Of a stretch of DNA of 64,000 bases, positions 21,404 to 30,731 are shown one piece after another. Location: contig NZ_QAOO01000016.1 in NCBI RefSeq assembly GCF_003051105.1, positions 1-64,000 of the forward strand. The letters are read 5' to 3'. Source of the stretch: Nitrosomonas nitrosa. Lineage in GTDB: Bacteria; Pseudomonadota; Gammaproteobacteria; Burkholderiales; Nitrosomonadaceae. Numbering within the stretch: the stretch's first letter is position 1; each line of letters opens with the position of its first letter. The notes beneath the pieces are model-generated. The model ran no database searches. It was not told the DNA's origin and saw nothing but the letters and a program-made list of their open reading frames with translations. The translations under genes were made by a program, and so were the position numbers.

Positions 21404-22038
21404 GGTTCACTACCCCTTTTATAACCTAATAATTATCTGTGGATTTACGTTGCTTGAAGCCGATTCCTAGAATGAACAAGCAACGTTATGTGATCATCAG
21501 CGCATGGAAAGCACTTCAGTTGCAAGTGATCAATTTTGCGTTTTAGCCAACGCCTTCTTCTATTGATATTGATTTCCAACAACGCTCAACACACTTATCA
21601 AAGGGCGCCTCTATCCTCTCTATCTGATGACCGAATTCATAGCACGATATTACTTTACTCCGATCAACCATGTCGATTGTGAAATTTAATACAAGGAACA
21701 ACGGTATCCAATCCTAGAAATTGAGCAAAATATCACAAAGCGTAGAAAATTATTCCGCTCATTATCCTCGATGTCGTTTGTCATAAAAATCAAGGCGTAG
21801 CATCATGAGTTTTATTGACATCTACTGCCTTCCCATCTAAAGTATCGGGCTGGAATCAAAAAAGTAAAATCATATAAAATATTACAATCAATACTAATAA
21901 CAAGTCTGGGTTTCAAGGACTGGCTGTTAAAAAACAGAAAACCGAGAAATCTTACGACAAATTGTAATAATTCCCAGGTACCATCTGAAAAGGTGAGTAC
22001 TTTTTCACTAAAATAGCAACTAACGTAGAGGAAAATCG
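21404..22038. other. 635-bp intergenic region between glmU and nitrosocyanin
   Basis: A divergent spacer serving glmU (minus) and ncyA (plus). It is AT-rich and has no credible ORF. The half near ncyA holds a candidate sigma-70 promoter (listed separately) and runs of A/T. I see nothing else I can name. The length suggests a long untranslated leader or several regulatory sites for the very highly expressed nitrosocyanin. Confidence 0.5.
21815..21843 (+). promoter_or_regulatory. Candidate sigma-70 promoter for nitrosocyanin
   Basis: A perfect -35 hexamer TTGACA (21815-21820), a 17-bp spacer, then TAAAGT (21838-21843; 4 of 6 matches to TATAAT). It would give a leader of roughly 190 nt before the ATG at 22039. 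It is identified by consensus only; no transcription start is known. Confidence 0.4.
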
Positions 22039-22452
22039 ATGATGAAAATAACCAAAGCATTATGTGCAAGTGCCGTTCTTGCATTACTGGTAGCAGGTAA
22101 TGTACAAGCTGAAGAAAAAGCTTTTAAAGTTGTTGTCAATGCCTATGACACAAACATTCCAGAACTCAATATTGAAGGCGTTACCGTAAAAAACATTCGT
22201 GCTTTTAATGTTCTTAATGAACCTGAAACGATTGCAGTCCACAAAGGTGCAAAAGTTAAAATCACCGTCGAAAATAAATCACCTATCAGCGAAGGTTTTT
22301 CCATTGATGAGTATGGTATTCAAGAAGTAATCAAAGCAGGAGAAACCAAAACCATCTCTTTTGTTGCTGACAAAGCAGGTGCGTTCACCATTTGGTGCCA
22401 ACTCCACCCCAAAAATATCCACTTGCCAGGCACGCTGAATGTTATTGAGTAA
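22039..22452 (+). CDS. ncyA: Nitrosocyanin, periplasmic red copper protein
   Basis: A cupredoxin-fold protein known from ammonia-oxidising bacteria and thought to take part in ammonia oxidation or electron transfer; its exact role is unresolved. The 137-residue precursor has a signal peptide ending VQA at about residue 24. The distinctive nitrosocyanin sequence [32 protein letters not shown] and [20 protein letters not shown] follows. The copper ligands of the family are present: Glu85 (ISEGFS), Cys120, His123 and His128 ([16 protein letters not shown]). This spacing equals Glu60/Cys95/His98/His103 of the N. europaea protein. The ribosome binding site GAGG lies before the ATG. The gene is monocistronic, with a strong terminator at 22520. 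Confidence 0.96.
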   Translation: MMKITKALCASAVLALLVAGNVQAEEKAFKVVVNAYDTNIPELNIEGVTVKNIRAFNVLNEPETIAVHKGAKVKITVENKSPISEGFSIDEYGIQEVIKAGETKTISFVADKAGAFTIWCQLHPKNIHLPGTLNVIE

Positions 22453-22519
22453 TGAGTTTGTTAGTGCCTGTTGAGGATTAGTAGCAACAGGCTATAGCAT
22501 CTCACTTGCTGTCTCTCTT

Positions 22520-22549
22520 ATGGCCGGTTAAACCCGGCCATATTTTTTT
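22520..22549 (+). terminator. Intrinsic terminator after nitrosocyanin
   Basis: Perfect 8-bp GC-rich stem ATGGCCGG / CCGGCCAT (22520-22527 and 22534-22541) with a 6-nt loop, followed by a run of seven T (22543-22549). It lies 68 bp beyond the ncyA stop codon. Confidence 0.92.
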
Positions 22550-22744
22550 AGTAGCTCGCTCCCAATCCACTACGCCCTCTCTCACTTCATAGATTGCCGT
22601 AATTTTTAACCTAAAATAGCGGACTATTAACTAACCCGTCATATCTCCATCGCAAAAATTAAATTGAAATTGCAAACCGGCCTTGCGCAATCTCAACCAC
22701 AGCTCAATTTTTAGGCTTTGTCGGTATATTTGAACCATCACACC

Positions 22745-25141
22745 CTAATTTTTTCCTCCCTGCTGCAATGACTTGCTAATCTTTGTGAGCTCTGTCAATT
22801 GCGTCGCCACCAGATAATTAACGCTACCTTCCGGATATTGGTCATTTGCGTCTACCTCTCCTGCGGGTAAACCGGTCAGCAGCGCAATAGCCTGATCGAC
22901 ATTCTCAACAGCATAAATACGGAAGTTGCCGGCGGCTACGGCTTCGACCACATTTTTGCGCAACATCAGGTGTTGTACATTAGCCGCAGGAATCAATACC
23001 CCCTGAGTGCCCGTCATTCCTCGTGCCGCACAGATATCGAAAAAACCTTCGATCTTCTCGTTCACCGCACCAATGGCCTGTACCTGACCAAACTGATTGA
23101 CTGAGCCCGTAATCGCCAATGACTGGTTGATGGGCACCATCGCCAAATTAGAAAGTAACGCACACAACTCCGCCAATGATGCGCTATCCCCTTCGATCAT
23201 ACCGTAGGTCTGTTCAAACGCAAGGCTAGCTGACAAGGCAAGTGGCTGATTCCTTGCATAACGTGCAGCCAGAAAAGCAGACAGAATCAGAACCCCCTTG
23301 GAATGAATCGCCCCCGAGAGCTTGACCTCGCGCTCAACATTAATCAAATCTCCCTTACCAAAGCGAGTCGTGGCGGTAATCCTGGTCGGTTGAGCAAATG
23401 CAAATCCACCCAACTCGATTACCGACAGGCCATTGACTTGCCCCGTCACGCCGCCCTGGGTATCAATCATCAATGTACCCCGCATGATCGCTTCGTATAG
23501 CCGATCTCTGATCCGATCTTGCCGGCGTACCTGCGCATCGATCGCTTGCTGGACATCATTGGCCCGCACGACATCCTGGCCCGCCTCACGCGCCCAATAA
23601 TCAGCCTCGCGCAACAAATCAGCAATGCTCCGCATATGCATCGATAGCTTTTCCGAATCACCTACCAGGCGTGCACTATGTTCAATAACTCTGGCAACAG
23701 CATATCGATCATAAGGTAACAATCCTTCCTTCCGCGACAGGGTAGAAATCAGCTGCGCATAGAGAAGATGAGATTCCGCATTGCGTTCGATCGTCTCTTC
23801 AAAATCGGCAGCTACCTTGAACAGCTCACTGAATTCTGGATCATACGCTTGCAACAAGTAATAAAATAGACGATCACCGAATAGCACCACTTTGACATCG
23901 AGGGGGATTGCTTCAGGCTCAAGTGAGACGGTGCTGACAAGGCTATAAATCTGCCCAAGTGATTCGATATGGATCTTGCTCGATTGTAGCGCCCGTTTTA
24001 AACCCTCCCAGGCGAAAGGTTGTAGCAACACTTTCCGCACATCGAGCAGCAAGTAGCCACCATTCGCCCGATGTAACGCGCCTGGTTTGATCAACATGAA
24101 ATTCGTGACCAGCGCACCTAATTGAGCAATATGCTCAACCCGCCCAATCAGGTTGCTATAAGTTGGATTGTCTTCACTGACAATGGGCGCACCGGTTTTT
24201 TTATGGTTTGAAGTCAACACATTAATCTGGTAATTACTAAACGTTTGATGAGTAACCACTGTCATACCAGATACGTTTACCGATTCATCGGGTTTACGGA
24301 AATCGTCTACGTGCGCAACCATATCCTGCTGTACCGCATCGAAATAATCGAGCACATCCGGCAGGCTGGCATAAATGACGCGTAACTCGTTGAGCAGATG
24401 TTCGACCGTCGACAACATGATATCGCGACCGACTTGCTTGATTCGCTCGCTTCGTTCTCGCCTTCGTTGCGGCAGGTGGCTGAGCATTTTTTCCAAGTGG
24501 GCTTGTAATTCAGTAATCGCAGCCTCTATTCGCTCCTTTTCCGACTGAGGAAGTTTGTCGTATTCTTCAGGCGGAATCACTTCACGGTTACGACTCGGTG
24601 CCAGTGCAAATCCCTCTGGCGTTCGCAGTAAAACAATCTCCTTTTTCTCGGCTTCCTCACCCAATTGCCTAATGTCGCGCTCCTGCAACTCGTTATACTC
24701 TTGTTGAATTGCGTTTACTCTGTCTCGATATTCCTCACTCTCAAACAGTGCAGGAATAGCACTGCGCAAATAATCAACCACGCGTTCCATCTGCGTCCGC
24801 AGTTCCTCGCCTTTGCCGGCGGGAAGCCTGAGCATCTTTGGTTTATGCGGTTGAGTAAAATTATTGATGTAACACCAATCTGCTGATTCCGGCTCCTTAC
24901 TCGCTTTCTCTTCAAGGAACTGTCGCACCAGACTGTGCTTACCCATGCCAGGTGAACCAAGCACGAATAAATTGTAGCCTTCATGACGAATACCGGAACC
25001 AAAACGTACCGCATCCATGGCGCGTGCCTGGCCAATAATCTCATCCAGATCTGTAAGTTCTGCCGTCGTCTGAAAAGTGAACTGTTCAGGGTTACAGGAT
25101 TGATACAACCGTTGTGGCTCTAAAGGGGAAATTATTGTCAT
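22745..25141 (-). CDS. Lon-like ATP-dependent protease (LonB/YcbZ-type, S16 family)
   Basis: A 798-residue AAA+ protease. The N-terminal half has DEIIGQARAMDAVRFGSGI and Walker A LGSPGMGKHSLV, with a long inserted coiled-coil region (about residues 130-260). A Walker B-like segment follows (ANGGYLLLDVRKVL). The C-terminal Lon proteolytic domain has the catalytic Ser in EGDSASLAELCALL and the Lys in GAVNEKIEGFFDIC. This architecture is the YcbZ/LonB-like family, whose substrates are poorly known. The frame extends 20 codons upstream, but the ATG at 25141 matches the family start (MTIISPLEPQRLY). Confidence 0.9.
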   Translation of the reverse strand: MTIISPLEPQRLYQSCNPEQFTFQTTAELTDLDEIIGQARAMDAVRFGSGIRHEGYNLFVLGSPGMGKHSLVRQFLEEKASKEPESADWCYINNFTQPHKPKMLRLPAGKGEELRTQMERVVDYLRSAIPALFESEEYRDRVNAIQQEYNELQERDIRQLGEEAEKKEIVLLRTPEGFALAPSRNREVIPPEEYDKLPQSEKERIEAAITELQAHLEKMLSHLPQRRRERSERIKQVGRDIMLSTVEHLLNELRVIYASLPDVLDYFDAVQQDMVAHVDDFRKPDESVNVSGMTVVTHQTFSNYQINVLTSNHKKTGAPIVSEDNPTYSNLIGRVEHIAQLGALVTNFMLIKPGALHRANGGYLLLDVRKVLLQPFAWEGLKRALQSSKIHIESLGQIYSLVSTVSLEPEAIPLDVKVVLFGDRLFYYLLQAYDPEFSELFKVAADFEETIERNAESHLLYAQLISTLSRKEGLLPYDRYAVARVIEHSARLVGDSEKLSMHMRSIADLLREADYWAREAGQDVVRANDVQQAIDAQVRRQDRIRDRLYEAIMRGTLMIDTQGGVTGQVNGLSVIELGGFAFAQPTRITATTRFGKGDLINVEREVKLSGAIHSKGVLILSAFLAARYARNQPLALSASLAFEQTYGMIEGDSASLAELCALLSNLAMVPINQSLAITGSVNQFGQVQAIGAVNEKIEGFFDICAARGMTGTQGVLIPAANVQHLMLRKNVVEAVAAGNFRIYAVENVDQAIALLTGLPAGEVDANDQYPEGSVNYLVATQLTELTKISKSLQQGGKN

Positions 25142-25442
25142 TTTTTGGAAAAAATTAGATAAAAAAATAATGTCGCTCCGAAATGCTACGCTGCCAACCA
25201 AACAATGCTGTTAGAAAATCTCAATAGAACAGCCTACTTTTAAGTGGATGATTAAAATTTAACAGATAAAGATTTCATCTCTAAACAATGTGTTTTCCAG
25301 TCGCCCTACAAAAACAGCTAGTGAGCAGTATCCGAGCCGCGTAAATCAGCATTACCCGAACCAACGCAACATTGGATAACAGCCCTATCTCCGCCAACGC
25401 GCCGGCTCAACGAGCAGTACTGCCTGCCGTTTGTTAATGATT
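25142..25442. other. Intergenic region between the M18 aminopeptidase and the Lon-like protease
   Basis: About 300 bp downstream of the aminopeptidase gene and upstream of the Lon-like gene, both minus strand. No gene, hairpin with T-run or clear promoter was found. Part of it could encode an alternative 20-residue N-terminal extension of the protease. Confidence 0.4.
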
Positions 25443-26747
25443 CTAGTTGAGAAAAAACTGCTTCAATACCCTGATCATATACGCGTGATCTTGCACACCA
25501 GCACTTTCGCGAACGCTGTGCATCGCCCACATCGGACAACCGACATCGACGCTGCGTATACCGAGCTTAGCAGAAGCAATGGGGCCGATCGTGCTGCCGC
25601 AGGGTAAATCTGAGCGGTGTGAGTAGCGTTGATAGGGCACGCCCGCCTGGTCGCACCATTGAATAAAGTGTGCAGCCGATATACTTTCAGAACTATAACG
25701 GCGGCCGGCATTGGTTTTGATCACCGGGCCTTTGTTGACGAATACCTTATGATCCGCGTCATAAGCCAAGGGGAAATTAGGGTGATAGGCATGCGCCATA
25801 TCAGCGCTGATTAAAAAGCTATGGGCATGCGCTCGCACGGCATCTTCCCGATCCGATGAAATTGCGATATTGATCCGCTGCAGCACATCGGCTAAAAAAC
25901 TACCCGCTGCGCCAACATGACTTACGCTGCCAATTTCTTCGTGATCAAAAAATGCACAAACTAATGTACTCTCGGCATGGTTCAACACTGCATCATCAAG
26001 CAAAGCTTGAAATCCGGCATGGCAGGAAGCCAGGTTATCGATCTGGCTGTCAGCATAGAATTCTTGATTCGCACCCCAGAATACCCCTTTTTGGATATCG
26101 TAGACCGCCAGATCCCAGGAAAGGATAGCTGAAGCCGCAATCCCTGTCGCTTGCTCCAGCAGCGCCATAAAATAAGCGTGTGGTAGCTGATCATTAGTCA
26201 GCTGTGCAAGCAGCAACGGCAATTCATTTTGCTTATGCAGCTTCAGGCCGTCTTCATTGACCCCTCGATTCATATGAATCGCTAAATTTGGCAAACGCAG
26301 CAGCGACTGATCGAAACGCACTGTTTGATGAGCAAGCTGTCCTTGACGATCAAGATAGCTGACCCGTCCAGCCAGGCTGAGATCTCTGTCGGTAAAGGTC
26401 GCGAGGATTGGCCCACCATAAATCTCCACACCGAGCCGGACAAGATTATCGCTGACGGTCACGCCATTTGGCCTGATTCGAAATCCCGGCGAATCCGTGT
26501 GTGCGCCGACAATCTTGAAACCCGACTCAGCAGGTGCTTTGGCACCCACTACGAACAACACGATCGATGAATCATCACGTACAACGTAGTATCGCCCCCC
26601 CGCCTGCAACGTCCATCTGGCCGCCTCTTCAAGCCGGGCAAACCCAAAGGTCTTGATAATAGTTTCGATCGAAGCAACGGCATGCCATGGGCTGGGACTT
26701 TCATCGATAAAATCTAGTAAATGCTGCACGCGCTGCTTATCTGACAT
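25443..26747 (-). CDS. apeB: M18 family aminopeptidase (aspartyl aminopeptidase type)
   Basis: A cytosolic dodecameric zinc aminopeptidase removing N-terminal residues, acidic ones preferentially in many members. The 434-residue protein shows metal ligands and active-site residues in VGAHTDSPGFRI, CAFFDHEEIGSVSHVGA, LISADMAHAYHPNF and the C-terminal GCPMWAMHSVRESAG, all in standard order. It lies alone between the Lon-like protease and relA, with spacers on both sides. Confidence 0.93.
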   Translation of the reverse strand: MSDKQRVQHLLDFIDESPSPWHAVASIETIIKTFGFARLEEAARWTLQAGGRYYVVRDDSSIVLFVVGAKAPAESGFKIVGAHTDSPGFRIRPNGVTVSDNLVRLGVEIYGGPILATFTDRDLSLAGRVSYLDRQGQLAHQTVRFDQSLLRLPNLAIHMNRGVNEDGLKLHKQNELPLLLAQLTNDQLPHAYFMALLEQATGIAASAILSWDLAVYDIQKGVFWGANQEFYADSQIDNLASCHAGFQALLDDAVLNHAESTLVCAFFDHEEIGSVSHVGAAGSFLADVLQRINIAISSDREDAVRAHAHSFLISADMAHAYHPNFPLAYDADHKVFVNKGPVIKTNAGRRYSSESISAAHFIQWCDQAGVPYQRYSHRSDLPCGSTIGPIASAKLGIRSVDVGCPMWAMHSVRESAGVQDHAYMIRVLKQFFLN

Positions 26748-27014
26748 TATTTGTATTGTTATTCAGTTAGTTATATCCATTTACTTACTATACGAAAAGT
26801 AAGCAGGACCCTCAAACACGCTCGTGGTAAGTTAAACAGGTATGGCAACCATTTTCATTAACCCGCTCCAGCGGAACAAATGCGTTTTACCCGCGAGATC
26901 CATCATGGGAAAGTACATCCATGCCCACAATCATACCAAATCAAATCGTATGTTCTGCTAACGATATTCGAAAACCTGTCAACAGAGCAACCCATTCATT
27001 GATTAGAGCAGCCT

Positions 27015-29231
27015 CTACTCTCTTCTCCTTGCGGCAATGACATCGGGTACGCGCCCGATCTGCACGAGCAAGCGCTGCAGTTGATCCAAATCAACAATCT
27101 CAAGTGAAAACTGCATTAATGCACGGTTACCGCGGCTCAGCATATTAGCTTTGGTGGCATTGACCTTTTCACGCACGAATAGGTCACTCACATCCCGCAA
27201 CAGTCCTTGACGATCATAAGCTTCCACCTCGATATCGACGCTGGCGACAAGATTTTCATCACCCCCCCAGGTTGCCTGTAGTAAGCGGCCACGTCGCTCT
27301 TCCGGCAAGCGGGTCACGAAAGTACAATTCTGCCGGTGGATAGTCATGCCCCGTTCACGTGTCACATAGCCGACGATGCCATCCGGTGGTACCGGCCGGC
27401 AACACCGAGCCAAAGTAGTGAGCAGATTGCTGACACCTTCGACCACGATGCCAGATGACACCTTAGGCTTGTGCATACGCCTGGTAGTCAATACTGGAAC
27501 CGCTTCTGGAACTCTGGGGGGGACCGCATCCTGAATGGCAAGTGCAATTTGGTGTTCGCTGACATCACCCCGGCCGATGGCGGCAAGCAGGTCCTCCAGA
27601 CGGTTGAAGTGCAGCTTCTGAGCAAGCTTCTCCTGATTGAGGCTGACGACACCAGCTCGATGAAGCTCCCGGTCCAGTTTGGCACGGCCAATTGCCACAT
27701 TCTCCTCGAAATTCTGATACTTGAACCAATGACGCACTTTGGCCCGTGCGCGCGGGCTCTGCAAATAACCGAGCGCCGGGTTGAGCCAGTCACGGCTGGG
27801 TGCCCCCATTTTAGATGTAAGGATTTCCACACGCTGACCATTCTGCAATCGGGTGTTGAGCGGCACGATACCCCCGTTAACTTTGGCACCCCGGATACGG
27901 TGGCCGAGATCGGTATGCAAAGCATAAGCAAAATCTATGGGCGTCGAACCCTTGGGCAGGTCAATTACTTTACCTTGCGGCGTCAGGACGAATACTTTGT
28001 CTTGAAACAGCTCGCTTTTGAACTGCTCAAGCAAATTGCCACCGTCGCTGATTTCATCCTTCCATGCGAGAATTTGGCGTAACCAAGCGACTTTCTCATC
28101 GAATTTACTATCTGACTTGACACCTTCTTTGTAGCGCCAATGTGCCGCAACACCGAGCTCAGAGTTGTGATGCATCTCGTGCGTGCGGATCTGCACTTCA
28201 AGTGCTAGGCCACGCGGGCCGATCACAGCCGTATGCAGCGAACGGTAACCGTTACTCTTGGGGCGAGCAATGTAGTCATCAAACTCACCAGGAATCGGTT
28301 GCCACAGGTGGTGCACTAAACCCAGCGCTGCATAGCAATCCTTGATATCCTCCACCAGAATACGCACGGCACGTATGTCATAGATTTCGCTGAATTCCAG
28401 ATGTTTCCGCCGCATCTTGTTGATAATGCTATAAATATGCTTTGGACGGCCGCTGATCTCCCCTTTGATATCAGCCTGTTGCAACTCCTGTCTGAGCTGC
28501 AGCAACACTTCATCGATGTACTGCTCACGATCGACGCGACGTTCATCGAGCAGACGGGCAATTTCCTTGTAGAGTTGAGGCTCCAAGTAGCGCATCGCAA
28601 GATCTTCCAACTCCCACTTGATCTGCCATACACCTAACCGATTGGCAAGTGGCGCAAAAATACCGCGTGTCTCGCGCGCAATTCGCTGTTGATGTTCATG
28701 GCTGGCGCCCGCCAGATGGCGTAGCGTTTGTGTGCGCTCTGCCAGCTTAATAAGCACTACGCGGATATCTTGCACCATAGCCAACAGCATTTGGCGAAGT
28801 CCCTCGATTTGTTGAGCCTGATCCCCCGCGTAATCTAAAAAGTGCAGCTGCTCAATTTCGCTGAACTGGCGAATCTGCTCCATGCGAGAGATACCTTCCA
28901 CCAAATTAGCGATATTGGTACCAAACTGGCTTTGTAGTTGCCCATACCAATCGACCAGATACTCGGGAACTGCATGCAGCAAGGTCGCAATGACGGTCTC
29001 GGCATCCATGCGCATGCCGACGAGAATCGACGCCGCACCCATCGCATGCTGGAATAATGGCGTGTTGGTCAATGTATGCTGACCGTTATAGAGCGGTGCC
29101 GCCACCATACAAGCTTCACGCAGCAGTTTGTTCTCATCCACGTTAAACTGCGTAGCCAGATCATTTAACCAGCGTTCGGTGTCGGTGCAACCTTCAGCCG
29201 GGGGAAGTAATTTGCTGCGTATCGAAACCAT
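27015..29231 (-). CDS. relA: GTP pyrophosphokinase RelA (stringent response synthetase)
   Basis: Ribosome-associated (p)ppGpp synthetase of 738 residues. The N-terminal HD domain is degenerate: the HDxxED motif reads HAVPEY, so hydrolase activity should be absent. The synthetase domain carries the monofunctional-type EFDD signature (GEFDDYIARPKSNGYRSLHT). TGS (VFVLTPQGKVIDLPKGSTPI), the zinc-finger region (CCRPVPPDGIVGYVT) and a C-terminal ACT domain follow. This makes it RelA rather than bifunctional SpoT. Confidence 0.94.
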   Translation of the reverse strand: MVSIRSKLLPPAEGCTDTERWLNDLATQFNVDENKLLREACMVAAPLYNGQHTLTNTPLFQHAMGAASILVGMRMDAETVIATLLHAVPEYLVDWYGQLQSQFGTNIANLVEGISRMEQIRQFSEIEQLHFLDYAGDQAQQIEGLRQMLLAMVQDIRVVLIKLAERTQTLRHLAGASHEHQQRIARETRGIFAPLANRLGVWQIKWELEDLAMRYLEPQLYKEIARLLDERRVDREQYIDEVLLQLRQELQQADIKGEISGRPKHIYSIINKMRRKHLEFSEIYDIRAVRILVEDIKDCYAALGLVHHLWQPIPGEFDDYIARPKSNGYRSLHTAVIGPRGLALEVQIRTHEMHHNSELGVAAHWRYKEGVKSDSKFDEKVAWLRQILAWKDEISDGGNLLEQFKSELFQDKVFVLTPQGKVIDLPKGSTPIDFAYALHTDLGHRIRGAKVNGGIVPLNTRLQNGQRVEILTSKMGAPSRDWLNPALGYLQSPRARAKVRHWFKYQNFEENVAIGRAKLDRELHRAGVVSLNQEKLAQKLHFNRLEDLLAAIGRGDVSEHQIALAIQDAVPPRVPEAVPVLTTRRMHKPKVSSGIVVEGVSNLLTTLARCCRPVPPDGIVGYVTRERGMTIHRQNCTFVTRLPEERRGRLLQATWGGDENLVASVDIEVEAYDRQGLLRDVSDLFVREKVNATKANMLSRGNRALMQFSLEIVDLDQLQRLLVQIGRVPDVIAARRRE

Positions 29232-29558
29232 GAATACTTACCAACACTCCAGATAGGCACGTTCCCGCTTACTAGTCTGAAAACGGGTAGAAGAAAGGGT
29301 CAATTGAATTACAAAGAAAATTGTAGGGATGAACATGGCATCATGAGCACCGAAAAGCTCATGGCGCTATTCATTTGACAAAATGGGGCACAACTTAAAT
29401 CATTAAACGCCCGATATATTGCAAACAAAATCATATCAAATCAATTATGCCTCCATGCTTAACCATCGTCAGCGTCAATTACTCACCTGATTGCAACTCG
29501 CGCGCTTATTATCAATCGCTGTTCGAGTGAGGATGCGAAACAAATGTTCCTGCTTATT
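29232..29558. other. Intergenic region between the N-formylglutamate amidohydrolase gene and relA
   Basis: A 327-bp AT-rich spacer with both flanking genes on the minus strand, so it would contain the relA promoter region. No gene or strong secondary structure is seen. Confidence 0.4.
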
Positions 29559-30302
29559 TCATGATAACCCATCGGGAAGCGAATTTTGATGCATGCGTTG
29601 ATTACTTTCTCCAATCATTTCATGGAGCACATCTATTATGAGACGTCGCAGTGCCTGCCAGCGCGATCCGCCTTTAAGCGCAAACTTCTGATTGATTTCA
29701 AGTTCAATTCCCCAGTACGCCTCGGCTGGGAACCGACGTCTCAGGTAGACTGTCAAGCTATCCGCCTTTCCTGCATAAGGATAATTGCGCCGGACGATCA
29801 AATCAGACGCTGCTGCTTTGAGGCGCGATTGCCAGGCATGGCAAAATATCCGTTCACCCGCTCTCACCGGATCATAAAGCAAACCGATATCGGCATAACG
29901 CACCGCCCCATCGAGCACCGGTGTAAAGCTGTGCGAAGCGATATGAATAACACGGTTTCCTGCGCGAATGGTCTCAGTGATCGTTGCTTCAACTTGCTTA
30001 CGATAAGGTAAGTAGTAACGTGCCAGGATTTCTTGCTTAATCGCTTTTGATAAATGCTTGGTCGCCTCAGAGAACAATCGTGGATGCCCAATCGAACGGT
30101 TAAGGTCAATCAACAAACGGCTTGTCGTTGCAACAAACAAAGGTGCCTTTAAAGCCAGCGCCATTTCTTTCGCCATACGCAGCGCTCCACGGTCATAGCC
30201 TCGATGGCTATGCAGGAGAAACTCGTAACCATTAAAGAAAGATCGATATCGCTGCGGAATACGATTACCGCCATGCTCACAACTGATGAAGAATAGAGTC
30301 AT
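29559..30302 (-). CDS. N-formylglutamate amidohydrolase-like protein
   Basis: A 247-residue protein of the FGase (HutG-type) family. It begins FISCEHGGNRIPQRYR, which holds the first metal ligands. HRGYDRGALRMAKEMA and the HIASHSFTPVLDG motif follow, and ELEINQKFAL lies near the end. True formylglutamate hydrolysis belongs to histidine degradation, but no hut genes are nearby. Homologues often sit beside RimK-like ligases and GCS2-like ligases, and such a cluster occurs here 5 kb away. A role in releasing an amide or trimming a product of that cluster is therefore plausible. The tyrosinase and Kazal genes lie between. Confidence 0.85.
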   Translation of the reverse strand: MTLFFISCEHGGNRIPQRYRSFFNGYEFLLHSHRGYDRGALRMAKEMALALKAPLFVATTSRLLIDLNRSIGHPRLFSEATKHLSKAIKQEILARYYLPYRKQVEATITETIRAGNRVIHIASHSFTPVLDGAVRYADIGLLYDPVRAGERIFCHAWQSRLKAAASDLIVRRNYPYAGKADSLTVYLRRRFPAEAYWGIELEINQKFALKGGSRWQALRRLIIDVLHEMIGESNQRMHQNSLPDGLS

Positions 30303-30548
30303 TAATGACCAATGCTCCCGTTTGATCTTTCGCCGATTCTAACTGAAACGTCATTTTCCAAACAAATTTCATGCGCTTCGCTTGCTAGCCAATAAAGCCG
30401 CACACTGACGCTCCCTGGCGGGTTTACCCTATAGCCCAGCTATCCGTGCGACGCTCGATACTCGCGCGTTCAGGTAATCATTGGGTAATGATACATTCAT
30501 TGCCGATACGCTCTATCGGATTGGTTGTAATTATTTTTGGCTTCCTGA

Positions 30549-30566
30549 ATTGAAATTTATTTCAAT
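30549..30566. promoter_or_regulatory. Perfect inverted repeat, operator candidate
   Basis: ATTGAAAT-TT-ATTTCAAT, two perfect 8-bp arms with a 2-bp centre. It has the size and symmetry of a dimeric regulator site and lies about 165 bp upstream of the Kazal gene start. The regulator is unknown. Confidence 0.45.
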
Positions 30567-30574
30567 CGGTATAT

Positions 30575-30591
30575 GATCAGCATATCTGATC
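30575..30591. promoter_or_regulatory. Perfect inverted repeat, operator candidate
   Basis: GATCAG-CATAT-CTGATC, two perfect 6-bp arms with a 5-bp spacer, 8 bp after the first inverted repeat. It may be a second operator or part of a composite site. Confidence 0.4.
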
Positions 30592-30731
30592 GTGCTAAAT
30601 CATGAGAGCAAATCAGACACCCTGATGCTTAGGGTTGAACATTAGATCCCATCTCAATTTAAGCGATTTTAACGATTGCTAGATTACCCCTCTGGCAAAT
30701 CGATAACCTGTCTTGCAAAAGGAGGTTGACC

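Larger units (their letters stand above)
30303..30731. other. 429-bp intergenic region upstream of the Kazal lipoprotein gene
   Basis: A divergent spacer between the FGase-like gene and the Kazal lipoprotein gene. No ORF is supported. It contains two neighbouring inverted repeats (30549-30566 and 30575-30591), described separately. The stretch is otherwise AT-rich and unremarkable. Confidence 0.5.
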
